Shown here one piece after another: positions 51,418-60,912 of a stretch of DNA of 64,000 nt (positions within the stretch are counted from its first letter, which is position 1; every line of letters begins with the position of its first letter). Location of the stretch: contig NZ_WESC01000003.1 of assembly GCF_009184905.1 (NCBI RefSeq), positions 124,001 to 188,000 of the forward strand. Direction: 5' to 3'. Position numbers and translations under genes: made by a program. The DNA comes from Parvibaculum sedimenti (GTDB lineage Bacteria > Pseudomonadota > Alphaproteobacteria > Parvibaculales > Parvibaculaceae). Under the pieces are notes generated by a model. That model did no database searches and was not told where the DNA came from. It saw only the letters and a list, made by a program, of their open reading frames with translations.

Positions 51418-52965
51418 ATGCATCCCTATATTCACGCGCAGAAGACGCCGTCGAAACCCGCCTACATCATGGCCTCGACCGGCGAGACCGTCACTTTCAA
51501 GGAGCTCGACGAACGCTCCAACCAGCTCGCACATCTCTTTCGCGCGGCGGGCCTGAAGGCCGGCGACGCCATCGCGATCTTCATGGACAACAATGTCCGC
51601 TATTTCGAAATCTGCTGGGCTGCCCAGCGCGCCGGTCTTTATTTCACCTGCGTCCCCTCGCGCCTGACGGCCAGCGAAGTTGCGTACATCGTTGGCGATT
51701 GCGGCGCGCGCCTCCTCTTCGTCTCAAAGGCGCTGGAGCCGGTTGCCGCCCAGCTCGTTGCGGAGAAGCTCGTCCCCAAGGTCGAGCGCTGCTTCGCCAT
51801 CGGCGGCGACATCCCCGGCTACGAGACCTATGAAGAGGCGCGCAACGCCTTCCCGACGACACCCATCGCCGACCAGAGCGCCGGCACCGACATGCTCTAT
51901 TCGTCCGGCACGACCGGCCGCCCGAAAGGCGTGAAGCACCCGCTGACCGGCGGTGCCATCGACGAGGAGACTGGCCTCACCGGCCTCGCCCAGCTGCTCT
52001 ACGGCTTCGACGAGAACACCATCTATCTCTCACCCGCGCCGCTCTACCACGCAGCGCCGCTCCGCTGGTGCATGACCGCCCAGCGCCTCGGTGGCACCGT
52101 CATCGTCATGGAACATTTCGACGCCGAGGAAGCGCTGAAGCTCATCGAAAAGTACAAGGTCACGCACAGCCAGTGGGTGCCGACCATGTTCGTTCGCATG
52201 CTGAAAATGCCGGAAGACGTTCGCAAGAAGTACGACGTCTCCTCGCTGAAAGTGGCGATCCATGCCGCCGCCCCCTGCCCCGTGCCGGTGAAGCAGCAGA
52301 TGATCGACTGGTGGGGTCCGGTGATCTTCGAATATTATGCAGGTTCGGAAGGCAACGGCTTCTGCGCGCTCGACTCGAAGGAATGGCTCTCCCACAGGGG
52401 CTCCGTCGGCAAGGCGCTCAACGCAATCGTCCATATCTGCGACGACGAAGGCAACGAGCTTCCGGTCGGAGAAGCGGGCACGATCTATTTCGAAAGCGCC
52501 ACGCAGTTCGAATATCACAACGACCCGAAGAAAACCGCCGAGAGCCGCCACTCCAAGGGCTGGTCGACGCTGGGGGACATCGGCCGCCTCGACGAGGAAG
52601 GCTATGTCTATCTCACCGACCGCAAGGCCTTCATGATCATCTCGGGCGGCGTCAACATCTACCCGCAGGAAGCCGAGAATACGCTGGTCCTCCATCCGAA
52701 GGTCGCGGACGTCGCGGTCATCGGCGTGCCCAACGAGGATTTCGGCGAAGAGGTGAAGGCCGTCGTTCAGCCTGTCGACTGGACCGACGCAGGCCCGGCG
52801 CTTGAAGCGGAGCTCCTCGAGTTCTGCAAGCAGCATTTGTCGCCCATCAAATGCCCGCGTTCGATCGACTTCGAGGAGCAGTTGCCGCGCCATCCGACGG
52901 GCAAGCTCTACAAGCGCCTCATTCGCGACCGGTACTGGGGCAACAAGGAATCGAAGATCGTTTGA
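51418..52965 (+). CDS. Acyl-CoA synthetase (AMP-forming)
   Basis: A 515-residue AMP-binding ligase. The P-loop-like motif MLYSSGTTGRPKGVKHPL near residue 160, then APCPVPVKQQMIDWWG, EYYAGSEGNGF near residue 305, and the C-terminal ISGGVNIYPQEAENTL and PRHPTGKLYKR with the catalytic lysine (KLYKR). Activates a carboxylate as an acyl-CoA. It lies opposite the enoyl-CoA hydratase and is followed by MaoC two genes on, so a catabolic module is likely. ATG 51418, GGGAGAGG upstream. Confidence 0.88.
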   Translation: MHPYIHAQKTPSKPAYIMASTGETVTFKELDERSNQLAHLFRAAGLKAGDAIAIFMDNNVRYFEICWAAQRAGLYFTCVPSRLTASEVAYIVGDCGARLLFVSKALEPVAAQLVAEKLVPKVERCFAIGGDIPGYETYEEARNAFPTTPIADQSAGTDMLYSSGTTGRPKGVKHPLTGGAIDEETGLTGLAQLLYGFDENTIYLSPAPLYHAAPLRWCMTAQRLGGTVIVMEHFDAEEALKLIEKYKVTHSQWVPTMFVRMLKMPEDVRKKYDVSSLKVAIHAAAPCPVPVKQQMIDWWGPVIFEYYAGSEGNGFCALDSKEWLSHRGSVGKALNAIVHICDDEGNELPVGEAGTIYFESATQFEYHNDPKKTAESRHSKGWSTLGDIGRLDEEGYVYLTDRKAFMIISGGVNIYPQEAENTLVLHPKVADVAVIGVPNEDFGEEVKAVVQPVDWTDAGPALEAELLEFCKQHLSPIKCPRSIDFEEQLPRHPTGKLYKRLIRDRYWGNKESKIV

Positions 52966-52973
52966 TGACATCC

Positions 52974-52996
52974 GCGGGCGGCCATTGGCCGCCCGC
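52974..52996 (+). terminator. Perfect 10-bp hairpin after the acyl-CoA synthetase gene
   Basis: GCGGGCGGCC, loop ATT, GGCCGCCCGC nine bases after the stop. Only three T residues follow (ATGGTTT), so termination may be weak or Rho-assisted. Confidence 0.5.
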
Positions 52997-53052
52997 ATGG
53001 TTTCCGGCGGTCAATATGCTAGGTTGGGCCACCGAATCTGATGGGGGCAAAC

Positions 53053-53526
53053 ATGCACATCGAACGTCTGGCGCTTGCCGCCGCAGGACTTGCGGTCTCT
53101 ATCGCCCTGCTCGCAACGACGCCTGCCATGGCCGACGAGGTCTCGACCTATGGCGGCCGCTGCCGGAACAACCCCGGCGCGGGCCGCGCTTTCACCCAGG
53201 ACTACTACGTCTATTTCGACACCAATTCGAGCCGCATCAAGCCGGACGGCCAGGAGCGGATCGAATATGTCCATGGCCTCGCCACCGGCAAACAGGCAGG
53301 CCAGATCTGCCTTTTCGGCAAGTCGAGCAAGACGGGCGACGAGGCAGCCAATGCCCGCCTCGCCCGCAAGCGCGCGGCGAATGTGGCCCATGCCTTCGAG
53401 GCCCTGGGCTGGCCGCGCTCCAAGATCGTTATTGTGCCGGAAGGCGAGGCATGGGGCTGGCTCAATGAGGCCCTGACCTCGGATTCCGAGGACGACCGCC
53501 GCGTCCGCATGCGGCTTTCTTTCTAA
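53053..53526 (+). CDS. OmpA-like periplasmic protein
   Basis: A 157-residue secreted protein: signal peptide to about residue 24, then an OmpA-C-like peptidoglycan-binding domain (YVYFDTNSSRIKPDGQERIE and CLFGKSSKTGDEAANARLARKRAANVAHAF in parts, ending EDDRRVRMRL). The usual NxxLSxxRAxxV pattern is altered. May anchor to cell wall. ATG 53053 preferred over 53041 for ribosome-site spacing. Confidence 0.75.
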   Translation: MHIERLALAAAGLAVSIALLATTPAMADEVSTYGGRCRNNPGAGRAFTQDYYVYFDTNSSRIKPDGQERIEYVHGLATGKQAGQICLFGKSSKTGDEAANARLARKRAANVAHAFEALGWPRSKIVIVPEGEAWGWLNEALTSDSEDDRRVRMRLSF

Positions 53527-53653
53527 AAGCCGCCGCCGGCCCCCCTACCGATTCCCGGTTGGCGGCGCGGCCCCACGCGGCTAGTTTACCCGCCAACGGG
53601 GCCGGGCTCCCGGTCCCTGCAGAATACCCCATAATTCGAACGGGAGACAGCGC

Positions 53654-54106
53654 ATGCGCACCTTCAATACAGTCGCCGACTACATCGCCGAAAAAGGCAA
53701 CGAGATCGGTGTCAGCGATTGGGTCCAGATCGACCAGGACCGGATCAACAAGTTCGCCGACGCGACGGGCGACCATCAGTGGATCCATGTCGATCCCGAG
53801 CGCGCCAAGAAAGAGCTCGGCATGCCCACCATCGCGCATGGCTATCTCACCCTGTCGCTGCTCCCCTACCTCATGGGCATGGTCAGCACGGTCAAGAGCG
53901 CGACCCGTGGCATCAACTACGGCTCGAACTCGGTGCGCTTCACCCAGATGGTGCCGGTCGGTTCCAAGGTCCGCGCCCGCGTGAAGCTGAAGGACGCGCA
54001 GCCCAAGGCCGGCGGCTGGCAGGTCACCAATGAAGTGACGATGGAAATCGAGGGCCAGGAGCGCCCGGCAATGGTCGCCGAGACGCTGAGCCTCATTTTC
54101 GAATGA
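53654..54106 (+). CDS. MaoC-like (R)-enoyl-CoA hydratase
   Basis: A 150-residue MaoC/hot-dog dehydratase, of the NodN-like branch. Catalytic motif: [19 protein letters not shown] near residue 37 with the Asp/His pair, then [17 protein letters not shown]. It hydrates trans-enoyl-CoA, for PHA supply or beta-oxidation-like steps, which fits the phasin in the window. ATG 53654, GGGAGA upstream. A terminator follows. Confidence 0.85.
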   Translation: MRTFNTVADYIAEKGNEIGVSDWVQIDQDRINKFADATGDHQWIHVDPERAKKELGMPTIAHGYLTLSLLPYLMGMVSTVKSATRGINYGSNSVRFTQMVPVGSKVRARVKLKDAQPKAGGWQVTNEVTMEIEGQERPAMVAETLSLIFE

Positions 54107-54112
54107 GATACC

Positions 54113-54150
54113 GCCCGCGCCGCCTCCTGCGGCGCGGGCATTCTTCTCTC
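54113..54150 (+). terminator. Intrinsic terminator after the MaoC gene
   Basis: GCCCGCGCCGC, loop CTCCT, GCGGCGCGGGC (perfect 11-bp stem, 54113-54139), then ATTCTTCTCT. It comes seven bases after the MaoC stop and before msrB. Confidence 0.65.
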
Positions 54151-54165
54151 AGCGGAGGTCTCCCC

Positions 54166-54591
54166 ATGTCCGACAAGTCCCGCCCCAAGGTGGTCAAAAG
54201 CGAAGCGGAATGGCGCGAAGAACTGACGCCCGAGCAATATCAGGTAACGCGGCAGTCCGGCACCGAGCGCGCCTTCACCGGCCCCTGGCTCGACGAGCAT
54301 CGCAAGGGCACCTTCCACTGCGTCGCCTGCGGCGCGCCCCTTTTCCGCTCCGAAACGAAATATGAAAGCGGCTCCGGCTGGCCTAGCTTCTTCGCTCCCA
54401 TCATGCAGGACGCCGTCGACGAGCATGAAGACGTCTCTCACGGCATGCGCCGCATCGAAGCGCGCTGTGCCACCTGCGAGGCCCATCTCGGCCACGTCTT
54501 CCCCGATGGCCCCCGCCCCACCGGCCTGCGCTTCTGCATGAACGGCACCGCGCTCGACTTCGAACCTGACGATGATCAGGAAGCGCCCTGA
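54166..54591 (+). CDS. msrB: Peptide-methionine (R)-S-oxide reductase
   Basis: A 141-residue MsrB. Zinc CxxC pairs CVAC and CATC, the [10 protein letters not shown] motif, and the catalytic cysteine in RFCMNG near the C-terminus. Repairs methionine R-sulfoxide in proteins. GGAGG before ATG 54166 with GTCTCCCC spacing. Single gene between two dispersed repeats. Confidence 0.93.
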   Translation: MSDKSRPKVVKSEAEWREELTPEQYQVTRQSGTERAFTGPWLDEHRKGTFHCVACGAPLFRSETKYESGSGWPSFFAPIMQDAVDEHEDVSHGMRRIEARCATCEAHLGHVFPDGPRPTGLRFCMNGTALDFEPDDDQEAP

Positions 54592-54605
54592 TCCGGATTA
54601 TTGAT

Positions 54606-54688
54606 GTCACCCCGGCTTCATCCCGGGGTCCAGGGGCCGCTTGCTCCGTGCTTGTTGCCCCTGGATCCCGGCACAAGGCCGGGATGAC
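54606..54688. repeat. Long palindromic CCGGGATGAC-family repeat
   Basis: Imperfect inverted repeat of about 80 bases: left part gtcaccccggcttcatcccg, right part ending aggccgggatgac, with GGGGTCCAGGGGC and GCCCCTGGATCCC in the arms. Same family as 9629-9710. Lies between msrB and oligopeptidase B. Confidence 0.75.
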
Positions 54689-54703
54689 AGATAGAGTTGC
54701 AGC

Positions 54704-56797
54704 ATGAACCTCACGCCCCCCGCCTCTGCCCCCATCGCCGCCAAACACCTGGCATCCGACACCCACCACGGCATCACCCGTACGGATGACTACGCATGGC
54801 TGCGCGATCAGAACTGGCGCGATGTGATGCGCGACCCCGCCGCGCTCTCGCCCGATATCCGCGCCTATCTCGAAGCCGAAAACGACTACACCGACGCTGC
54901 CCTCGCACCACTTGGCGATTTGCGCGAAACGCTCTTTGCCGAGATGAAAGGGCGCATCAAGGAGGAGGACGCCTCGGTTCCCTCACCCGACGGCCCCTTC
55001 GCCTATTACCTCCGCTATGCGCAGGGCTCGCAGCATCCGATCTTCTGCCGCCTCGACACGGAGGGATCGGAACAAGTCCTGCTCGACTGCAACAAGGAAG
55101 CCGAAGGCGAAGCCTATTTCCGTATCGGCGAGGTCGACCACGCGCCGATGCATGACCTCGTCGCCTGGACGGCAGACCGCAAAGGCTCGGAATATTTCAC
55201 TATCCGCGTTCGCGACGCCGCGACGGGCAAGGACCTCGCCGACGAGGTGCCCGACACCTCCGGTGACATCGCATGGGATGCGAACGGCAAGAGCTTTCTC
55301 TATGTCCATGTCGATGAAGAGCACCGTCCGCTCAAGGTCTTCCGTCACATTGTCGGCACGCACGCCAAGGACGATACGCTCGTCTATGAGGAAGAAGATC
55401 ACGGCTTCTATGTCGACGTCGGCAAGACGCAGAGCGGGCGCTTCCTTCTCATCGACATACATGACCATCAGACGAGCGAACTCCGCCTCATCCCGGCTGG
55501 CGCACCCGCGACACCGCCGCGCCTCGTCGCGGCGCGGGAGCATGGCGTCGAATACGACATCGAGCATGATGAGGACCGCGAGCGCTTCCTCATCCTCACC
55601 AATGTCGATGGCGCGGAAGATTTCAAGCTCATGGAAGCGCCGGTCGCCGCGCCTGAACGCGCGAACTGGCGCGATTTCGTGCCCCATCGTCCCGGCACGC
55701 TCGTCCTTGCGCATGTCGCCTATCGCAACCACCACGCGCGGCTCGAACGCCGCGACGGCCTGAGCCGCATCGTCATCCGCCGCCTTGGCGACGGCGCGGA
55801 ACACGAAATCGGTTTCGACGAGGAGGCCTACGACCTCAACCTCTCGTCGGGCTACGAATACAACACGACGCGCACGCGCTTTGCCTACAACTCCATGACG
55901 ACCCCGTCGGAAGTCTATGACTACGACATGGAGAGCCGCGCCCGTACGTTGAGAAAGCGCCAGGAAGTTCCCTCCGGTCACAACCCGGCCGATTACGTCA
56001 CGCGGCGTATTTTTGCCAAGGCTGGCGACGGCGAACTCGTTCCCGTCTCGCTGCTCTATCGCAAGACGACGAAGCTCGACGGCAGCGCGCCCTGTCTTCT
56101 CTATGGCTACGGCTCTTACGGCATCAGCATCCCCGCCTCCTTCTCGGTGACGGCGCTGTCGCTTGTCGATCGCGGTTTCGTTTATGCCATCGCACATATT
56201 CGCGGCGGCAAGGAAAAAGGCTATCGCTGGTATTCGGACGGCAAGCTCCTGAAGAAACGCAACACCTTCACCGACTTCATCGCGGCAGGCGAGCATCTGG
56301 CGAAAGAGGGCCTCACCTCACGCGGGCGGATCGTCTGCCATGGCGGCAGCGCGGGCGGCATGCTGATGGGCGCCGTCGCCAACATGGCGCCCGATCTCTT
56401 CAACGGCATCATCGCGGAAGTGCCCTTTGTCGATGTCATGGCAACCATGCTCGACGCATCGCTGCCGCTGACACCGCCCGAATGGCATGAATGGGGCAAT
56501 CCCATCGAGGATGAGGACGCCTATAAATACATGGCGTCCTACTCACCTTACGACAATGTGCGCGCGCAATCCTATCCGCACATCTTCGCTCTTGGCGGCC
56601 TCACAGATCCGCGCGTGACCTATTGGGAACCCGCGAAATGGGCGGCGAAGCTCCGTGCTCTCCGCACCGACGCAAACCTCACACTTCTTCGCATCAACAT
56701 GGAAGCGGGGCATGGCGGCGCGCCCGGCCGTTTCGAGCGGCTGAAGGAAGTGGCACTCGTCTACTCGTTCGCGCTCGCCGTCAGCGATAGCATCTGA
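54704..56797 (+). CDS. ptrB: Oligopeptidase B (S9A prolyl oligopeptidase family)
   Basis: A 697-residue serine peptidase. N-terminal beta-propeller (residues 1-75 and about 75-410) gates the active site; the alpha/beta hydrolase domain has Ser549 in CHGGSAGGMLMG, Asp635 in GLTDPRV and His670 in EAGHGG. It cleaves small peptides after basic residues. No signal peptide, so cytoplasmic. Full length for the family. Confidence 0.92.
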   Translation: MNLTPPASAPIAAKHLASDTHHGITRTDDYAWLRDQNWRDVMRDPAALSPDIRAYLEAENDYTDAALAPLGDLRETLFAEMKGRIKEEDASVPSPDGPFAYYLRYAQGSQHPIFCRLDTEGSEQVLLDCNKEAEGEAYFRIGEVDHAPMHDLVAWTADRKGSEYFTIRVRDAATGKDLADEVPDTSGDIAWDANGKSFLYVHVDEEHRPLKVFRHIVGTHAKDDTLVYEEEDHGFYVDVGKTQSGRFLLIDIHDHQTSELRLIPAGAPATPPRLVAAREHGVEYDIEHDEDRERFLILTNVDGAEDFKLMEAPVAAPERANWRDFVPHRPGTLVLAHVAYRNHHARLERRDGLSRIVIRRLGDGAEHEIGFDEEAYDLNLSSGYEYNTTRTRFAYNSMTTPSEVYDYDMESRARTLRKRQEVPSGHNPADYVTRRIFAKAGDGELVPVSLLYRKTTKLDGSAPCLLYGYGSYGISIPASFSVTALSLVDRGFVYAIAHIRGGKEKGYRWYSDGKLLKKRNTFTDFIAAGEHLAKEGLTSRGRIVCHGGSAGGMLMGAVANMAPDLFNGIIAEVPFVDVMATMLDASLPLTPPEWHEWGNPIEDEDAYKYMASYSPYDNVRAQSYPHIFALGGLTDPRVTYWEPAKWAAKLRALRTDANLTLLRINMEAGHGGAPGRFERLKEVALVYSFALAVSDSI

Positions 56798-56803
56798 TCG
56801 AAG

Positions 56804-56837
56804 CGGGGCCGCACCCCCTCCTCGGACTGCGGCCCCG
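56804..56837. terminator. Bidirectional hairpin between convergent genes
   Basis: CGGGGCCGCA (56804-56813) and TGCGGCCCCG (56828-56837), a perfect 10-bp stem with a 14-base loop, between the oligopeptidase and DUF1254-like genes. Weak U-tracts on both sides. Confidence 0.5.
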
Positions 56838-56845
56838 TTCGGCGC

Positions 56846-57376
56846 TCACCCCTGAAAGGGAGCGCAAGTCCCCTTCTTGCGGACCTCATCAAGTGCCGGG
56901 AAGGCCTCCGCGCTCTCGACCACGCGCCGCACCAGAACGAGCCCCTTGGCAGTCGGCGCCGTCACAACGTCCGTGCCTTCAGGGACGTTCGCGGGGGCCG
57001 CGCCCTTCGGCACGATGACGACATCGAGTTCCTTGCCCTTGGCCTCGCGATCGTTGCGCACGAAATAATTGTCCGTCGTCGAGGAGTAGAGCGCGACCGA
57101 GGTGTAGGGCCCGGTCAGCGGCACCTGCACACGCACGGCCCCCTTCGAGAGATCGAGAATGCAGACCGAGTAGGCGAGATCTGGGCTCGGCCGCACGACG
57201 CGCCGCGCCGCCGCGGTCGCAAGCGGCATCTCGACGAACTTGTTCACCTCCGCATCGCCGGCGATTGCGCTCATCACCTTCGCCATGATGACGCGCGGCA
57301 AGGCCTGTACCGTCGCCACATGAACGGCGCCAGCGACAATGGCCACGCCGACGATAAATGTCAGGATGCGCTTCAT
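56846..57376 (-). CDS. DUF1254-like membrane-anchored protein
   Basis: A 176-residue protein with an N-terminal anchor (residues 4-22) and a domain with VVRPSPDLAYSVCILDLSKG, matching the N-terminal domain of DUF1254 proteins (PSPDTLYS-like motif), then a YTSVALYSSTTDNYFVRND strand pair. The ATG at 57376 overlaps the stop of the DUF1214-like gene by four bases. Together the pair has the two halves that are often one DUF1254/DUF1214 protein. Confidence 0.7.
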   Translation of the reverse strand: MKRILTFIVGVAIVAGAVHVATVQALPRVIMAKVMSAIAGDAEVNKFVEMPLATAAARRVVRPSPDLAYSVCILDLSKGAVRVQVPLTGPYTSVALYSSTTDNYFVRNDREAKGKELDVVIVPKGAAPANVPEGTDVVTAPTAKGLVLVRRVVESAEAFPALDEVRKKGTCAPFQG

Positions 57377-57948
57377 TTGCAGCTCTCCTTCGTAATGCGG
57401 GGAAGTTCCGCCGAAGCCGGCGCGGCTGAGACCTCTGCATCCGGATTATAGAAGCGCGCCGTCATGTCGAAGCTCTGCCCCCGCTTCACCGGCAGCCAGT
57501 TGCCTTCCTGACGATCCGCCGAAACGCGCACGATATAATGCCCATCCGCCTCGCGCTTCACTGTCGTCTTGGCGAAGGAGTAAACATTGGCTTCGTTCGG
57601 AATGAGAAAGCTGTCGGGCCCATAGGCCGTGACGCTCCACCAGCGCGCGGCGAGATCCTTGCCTTCGACCACATAGGTACAATCGCCCGAGAGCGGTTTG
57701 CCCGCGTCGTCGGTCGAGGCTGTGTAATACATGGTCTCCTTCCGATCGAGCGCGAGAAGACCGTAAAGCGCGACGCGCGCCCGCGTATACATGTCCGCGT
57801 TGGCGCTGCCGAAATCGGTTCCGGTTTTCCAGGGGCCGACGCTGTAGCCACCATCGAGCGCGCCGAGCCTCAGCATGAAAGCGGCAGAGCCGACGCCGAG
57901 CGCGAGCCCCAGCACGATAATGCCGCCCCAATAGGCGAATCTTTTCAT
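57373..57948 (-). CDS. DUF1214-like membrane-anchored protein
   Basis: A 191-residue protein: membrane anchor (residues 7-26), then DUF1214 beta-sandwich: YTARARVALYGLLALDR-like DMYTRARVALYGLLALDRKE, GKPLSGDCTYVVEG, WWSVTAYGPDSFLIPNEANVYSF, and KRGQSFDMTARFYNP, all typical for DUF1214. Unknown function, linked to envelope stress. Cotranslated with the DUF1254-like gene. Divergent from the IclR gene. Confidence 0.8.
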   Translation of the reverse strand: MKRFAYWGGIIVLGLALGVGSAAFMLRLGALDGGYSVGPWKTGTDFGSANADMYTRARVALYGLLALDRKETMYYTASTDDAGKPLSGDCTYVVEGKDLAARWWSVTAYGPDSFLIPNEANVYSFAKTTVKREADGHYIVRVSADRQEGNWLPVKRGQSFDMTARFYNPDAEVSAAPASAELPRITKESCK

Positions 57949-58034
57949 CGCTATTCTCCTCTTCGTCGGGGCCCGGCGCCGAGCCCCGCCTAACTAGGCA
58001 GGACATGCCCGCCGATGCGCGTTCAAAGTTTTGC

Positions 58035-58053
58035 AATTCCGCAATACGGAATT
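58035..58053. promoter_or_regulatory. IclR-type operator
   Basis: AATTCCG-CAATA-CGGAATT, perfect 7-bp arms and a five-base spacer, 11 bases before the IclR start codon. The TTCCGNANTNCGGAA pattern fits IclR-family operators. Likely controls iclR and the divergent DUF1214 operon. Confidence 0.7.
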
Positions 58054-58064
58054 ATGATCGCGTC

Positions 58065-58826
58065 ATGGACAATCAGCCGGTACAGCCCGTCCTCCGGGCA
58101 CTGCATATTCTCGAAGCGCTCAACAAGGAGACGGTGACGACGCTCGAGCGGTTGCATGAGCGAACGAAACTGCCGAAGCCCACTCTCGTCCGGCTGCTCG
58201 AGACTCTGATTGCCGGCAAATATGTGCGCCGCGTCTCGCGCCGCGCGGGCTACAGCCTGACAGCTCGCGTCCTGCGCCTGTCCGATGGCTTCCGCCATAC
58301 CGATCAGGTTGTGGAGGCGGCACGTCCCGTCATGCATGCCCTCACCGCCGAGCATAAATGGCCGGTCGCGCTTGCGACCTTCGATGGCGACGCGATGCTC
58401 GTGCGCACCGGCACTCTTCGCAAGAGTCCGCTCGGAACAGGTCCTGACTATCTCGACGCGCGCCTGCCGATACTCCTTTCAGCACTTGGCCGCGCTTATA
58501 TCGCTTTTTGTCCGGAGACGGAGCGTCAGACGATCCTTTCGGTTCTGCGCTTGTCGAAAGCCCCCACGAATGCCATGGCGAAGGACGAAAAAGCCGTGAC
58601 GCGTCTCATCGCTGAAATCCGGAAACGTGGCTATGCCTCTACGGCCCCCATGCCCGGCGAACCTGCCACGGGCCTCGCCGTGCCTGTCATGCAGGGCAAT
58701 CAGGTCGTCGCCACGCTCACCATGCGCTATTTCGGCTCGGCCATGACCGAGGAGGAGGCGACACGCCGCTACCTCGCTCCCATGCGCGCCGCCGCCGACG
58801 CCATCTCGGCGTCGCTTGCAGACTAG
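58065..58826 (+). CDS. IclR-family transcription regulator
   Basis: A 253-residue IclR protein: HTH (VLRALHILEALNKETVTTLERL, LPKPTLVRLLETLIAGKYVRR, in parts) and a GAF-like C-terminal ligand domain with EIRKRGYAST and GLAVPVMQGNQVVATLTMRY. Commonly controls aromatic or acid degradation genes. Directly upstream is a perfect palindrome, suggesting autoregulation. The stop overlaps the GH5 stop from the other strand (CTAG). Confidence 0.85.
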   Translation: MDNQPVQPVLRALHILEALNKETVTTLERLHERTKLPKPTLVRLLETLIAGKYVRRVSRRAGYSLTARVLRLSDGFRHTDQVVEAARPVMHALTAEHKWPVALATFDGDAMLVRTGTLRKSPLGTGPDYLDARLPILLSALGRAYIAFCPETERQTILSVLRLSKAPTNAMAKDEKAVTRLIAEIRKRGYASTAPMPGEPATGLAVPVMQGNQVVATLTMRYFGSAMTEEEATRRYLAPMRAAADAISASLAD

Positions 58827-60769
58827 CGTATTGGCGTAATGCTCACGCCCACCTTGCCCGGCATATCCGCCCGCACCAGCAGGCGTTGATTGGCGTCATC
58901 CCGCACCGCCGAGCCCCCTTCAACTTCAACCGTGAAACCCTTGGGATATTGAAGCCTCGGCACGAAGATTTCCGTCTCGCCCTCGCGCGTCGCCTCATAG
59001 ACATAGCGGAACGCACCCGTCTCGCGCTTGAACTTCATCTTCAGCGGACGGCCCGCCGTTGTCCGCGCATAGGGCCTGACGAACCCTTCGAGCGCGCGCC
59101 CGCCACTGTTGATGTCGTTGGCAGAGCCGCCTTGATCGGCGGAATAGATGGAAAGATCTTCCTGGTTCCAGCCGTCCCCCACCGCCTGATCGTTACGGTT
59201 CGACGCCGTATAATTCCACTGCGTCGAGGAGATGAGCAGCGCGTCCATCGCGTTGTACATGAGATCGAGCGCGACCACATGCTCTTCCCACGGCTTTGAA
59301 CTGCGGTCGCCCTCGGCCCAGGCCTTGTAGGCTGCCGCGTGGTCGAGATCGAACGGAATGCCGAATTCGCCGATCAGCGTGGGCGCGCCAAGGCCCTCGT
59401 TGAGAGAGCTGCCGAGGCTCTTGATGAAGGCGAGATTGCGCGTATAGGAATCCTCGCGCGCCTGCATCTGTTCGGGCGTCTCCGGAATCCTGAATTCCTT
59501 GGTCACCAGCGTTCCCACATCGTACCAGTGGCTCGCATTGACGGTGCCGCGCGGCGTTTCCTTCGGGAAGCCGTGTCCGAGCCGCCACGGGTCGACCTCC
59601 GCGAAGAGAAGCCAGTCGGGATCGATGCCGCGAACCCGGTCGGCAACGCGGTGAAAGAAGGGCGACATGAAATCCCGCTCCATGGAGACGACGTGTCCGC
59701 TGCGCTTCATGAAGAAGAATTCGTCGACAACCTCGACACCACCGTCCTTGACGCGATAGGCCCCTGCCCGCTCGAAGGGGCATTCCGCGCCCTTGAGCCA
59801 GATCGAAACCTCGGCGGCGTTGACCCGCTCGTCATCCATGCGGACGATCTTGCCCGCCGCCTTGTCGACACGGAAATTCGGAATGTCACGCGAGAGCCCG
59901 CGCGCGACAGCGAGCCCGTCAATCGGCGACCAGGCAAGCCCCGGCTGCGGCCCGCTCCTGTCGAGCTCGCTGGGGCCGACATGGCGATAGCTCATATGCT
60001 TCTCGACATAGCCGGAACCCGGCTCGTTGAGCGAGTCGAAGCCGAGCACGTTCGGCAAGCCCTTCACACGATGCGCGACGGCCTCCATCGCACCGAGATA
60101 GTGATCCTGCAGGAAGTCCTGCACGTTCCGGCCTTCGACCATGAAGTCCGGACAGAAGGCCTTGCCGGCGAAGAAGAAAGTCCACATCAGCGCGTTCGCC
60201 GGATAGCGGTAGTTCTGCGACCAGGTCATCGTCGGATAGCGGTCTTCCTGCCGCCCGCCCCGCGCGAAGTCATATTTGTATTGCATCACATGCGCCGCGC
60301 CCGCCGCGTGGAACTTCGTGAAGTCGAGGCCGACAGTCTCGAAGGTCCATCCCGGCGCGCCGTCGCCGCCCGTCATCCGGCTCCAGACATCCTGATGAAA
60401 GTCGATGAAGACATAGAGCCCGTGCTCGTCCGCCATGCGGCAGATCGTGGCGAAATAATCGAGATAGGCCTCATCATAATTGCCCGGCCCCGCATGCTCG
60501 ACGGCCTCCCATGTCGTCAGCAGGCGGACGCAATTGAAACCCCATGCCTTAAGCCTGCCGAGATGTTCCGCGGCCTCGGCAAGCGGAAAAGGGCGGCCGA
60601 TGAAGGAGACGGTACGGTGATCGGAAAAATCGGTCGGAATATTCGTGTAGCCGTTCGGCGTGAATGGAACCTTGCAATCGCCGCCGAGATTGACACCCCG
60701 CAGGATATGCGTCCTGCCATCCTCACCCTCGAACCATTCGCCTTCGATCTGGAGCCGCGGTAACGCCAT
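58823..60769 (-). CDS. Glycoside hydrolase family 5 (endoglycoceramidase-like)
   Basis: A 648-residue GH5 enzyme. Catalytic acid Glu249 in LNEPGSG and nucleophile Glu468 in LIGEFGIPFD, in a TIM barrel with DFHQDVWSRM and HWYDVGTL. The C-terminal part is a beta domain (about 570-648). No signal peptide: it would be cytoplasmic, unusual for an endoglycoceramidase-type enzyme. Start ATG 60769, GGGAGAAGAG upstream; frame open to 60919 but without ribosome site. Confidence 0.85.
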   Translation of the reverse strand: MALPRLQIEGEWFEGEDGRTHILRGVNLGGDCKVPFTPNGYTNIPTDFSDHRTVSFIGRPFPLAEAAEHLGRLKAWGFNCVRLLTTWEAVEHAGPGNYDEAYLDYFATICRMADEHGLYVFIDFHQDVWSRMTGGDGAPGWTFETVGLDFTKFHAAGAAHVMQYKYDFARGGRQEDRYPTMTWSQNYRYPANALMWTFFFAGKAFCPDFMVEGRNVQDFLQDHYLGAMEAVAHRVKGLPNVLGFDSLNEPGSGYVEKHMSYRHVGPSELDRSGPQPGLAWSPIDGLAVARGLSRDIPNFRVDKAAGKIVRMDDERVNAAEVSIWLKGAECPFERAGAYRVKDGGVEVVDEFFFMKRSGHVVSMERDFMSPFFHRVADRVRGIDPDWLLFAEVDPWRLGHGFPKETPRGTVNASHWYDVGTLVTKEFRIPETPEQMQAREDSYTRNLAFIKSLGSSLNEGLGAPTLIGEFGIPFDLDHAAAYKAWAEGDRSSKPWEEHVVALDLMYNAMDALLISSTQWNYTASNRNDQAVGDGWNQEDLSIYSADQGGSANDINSGGRALEGFVRPYARTTAGRPLKMKFKRETGAFRYVYEATREGETEIFVPRLQYPKGFTVEVEGGSAVRDDANQRLLVRADMPGKVGVSITPIR

Positions 60770-60912
60770 TCTCTTCTCCCCATCAGGTTGTTGGGATTGA
60801 GGATAGCGGTCTCTCCGCCAAGCACAACGGCTACGGTGCCCGTCGGACCTTTCCCATACGTCGAAAAAGCAGTTAGTTTTGAGCGAACCCAACCGTATTC
60901 GATGGACCTCGC

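Noticed and set aside
54983-56296. A 437-codon frame antisense to oligopeptidase B
   Set aside because: Shadow of a full-length S9 peptidase gene with an intact catalytic triad.
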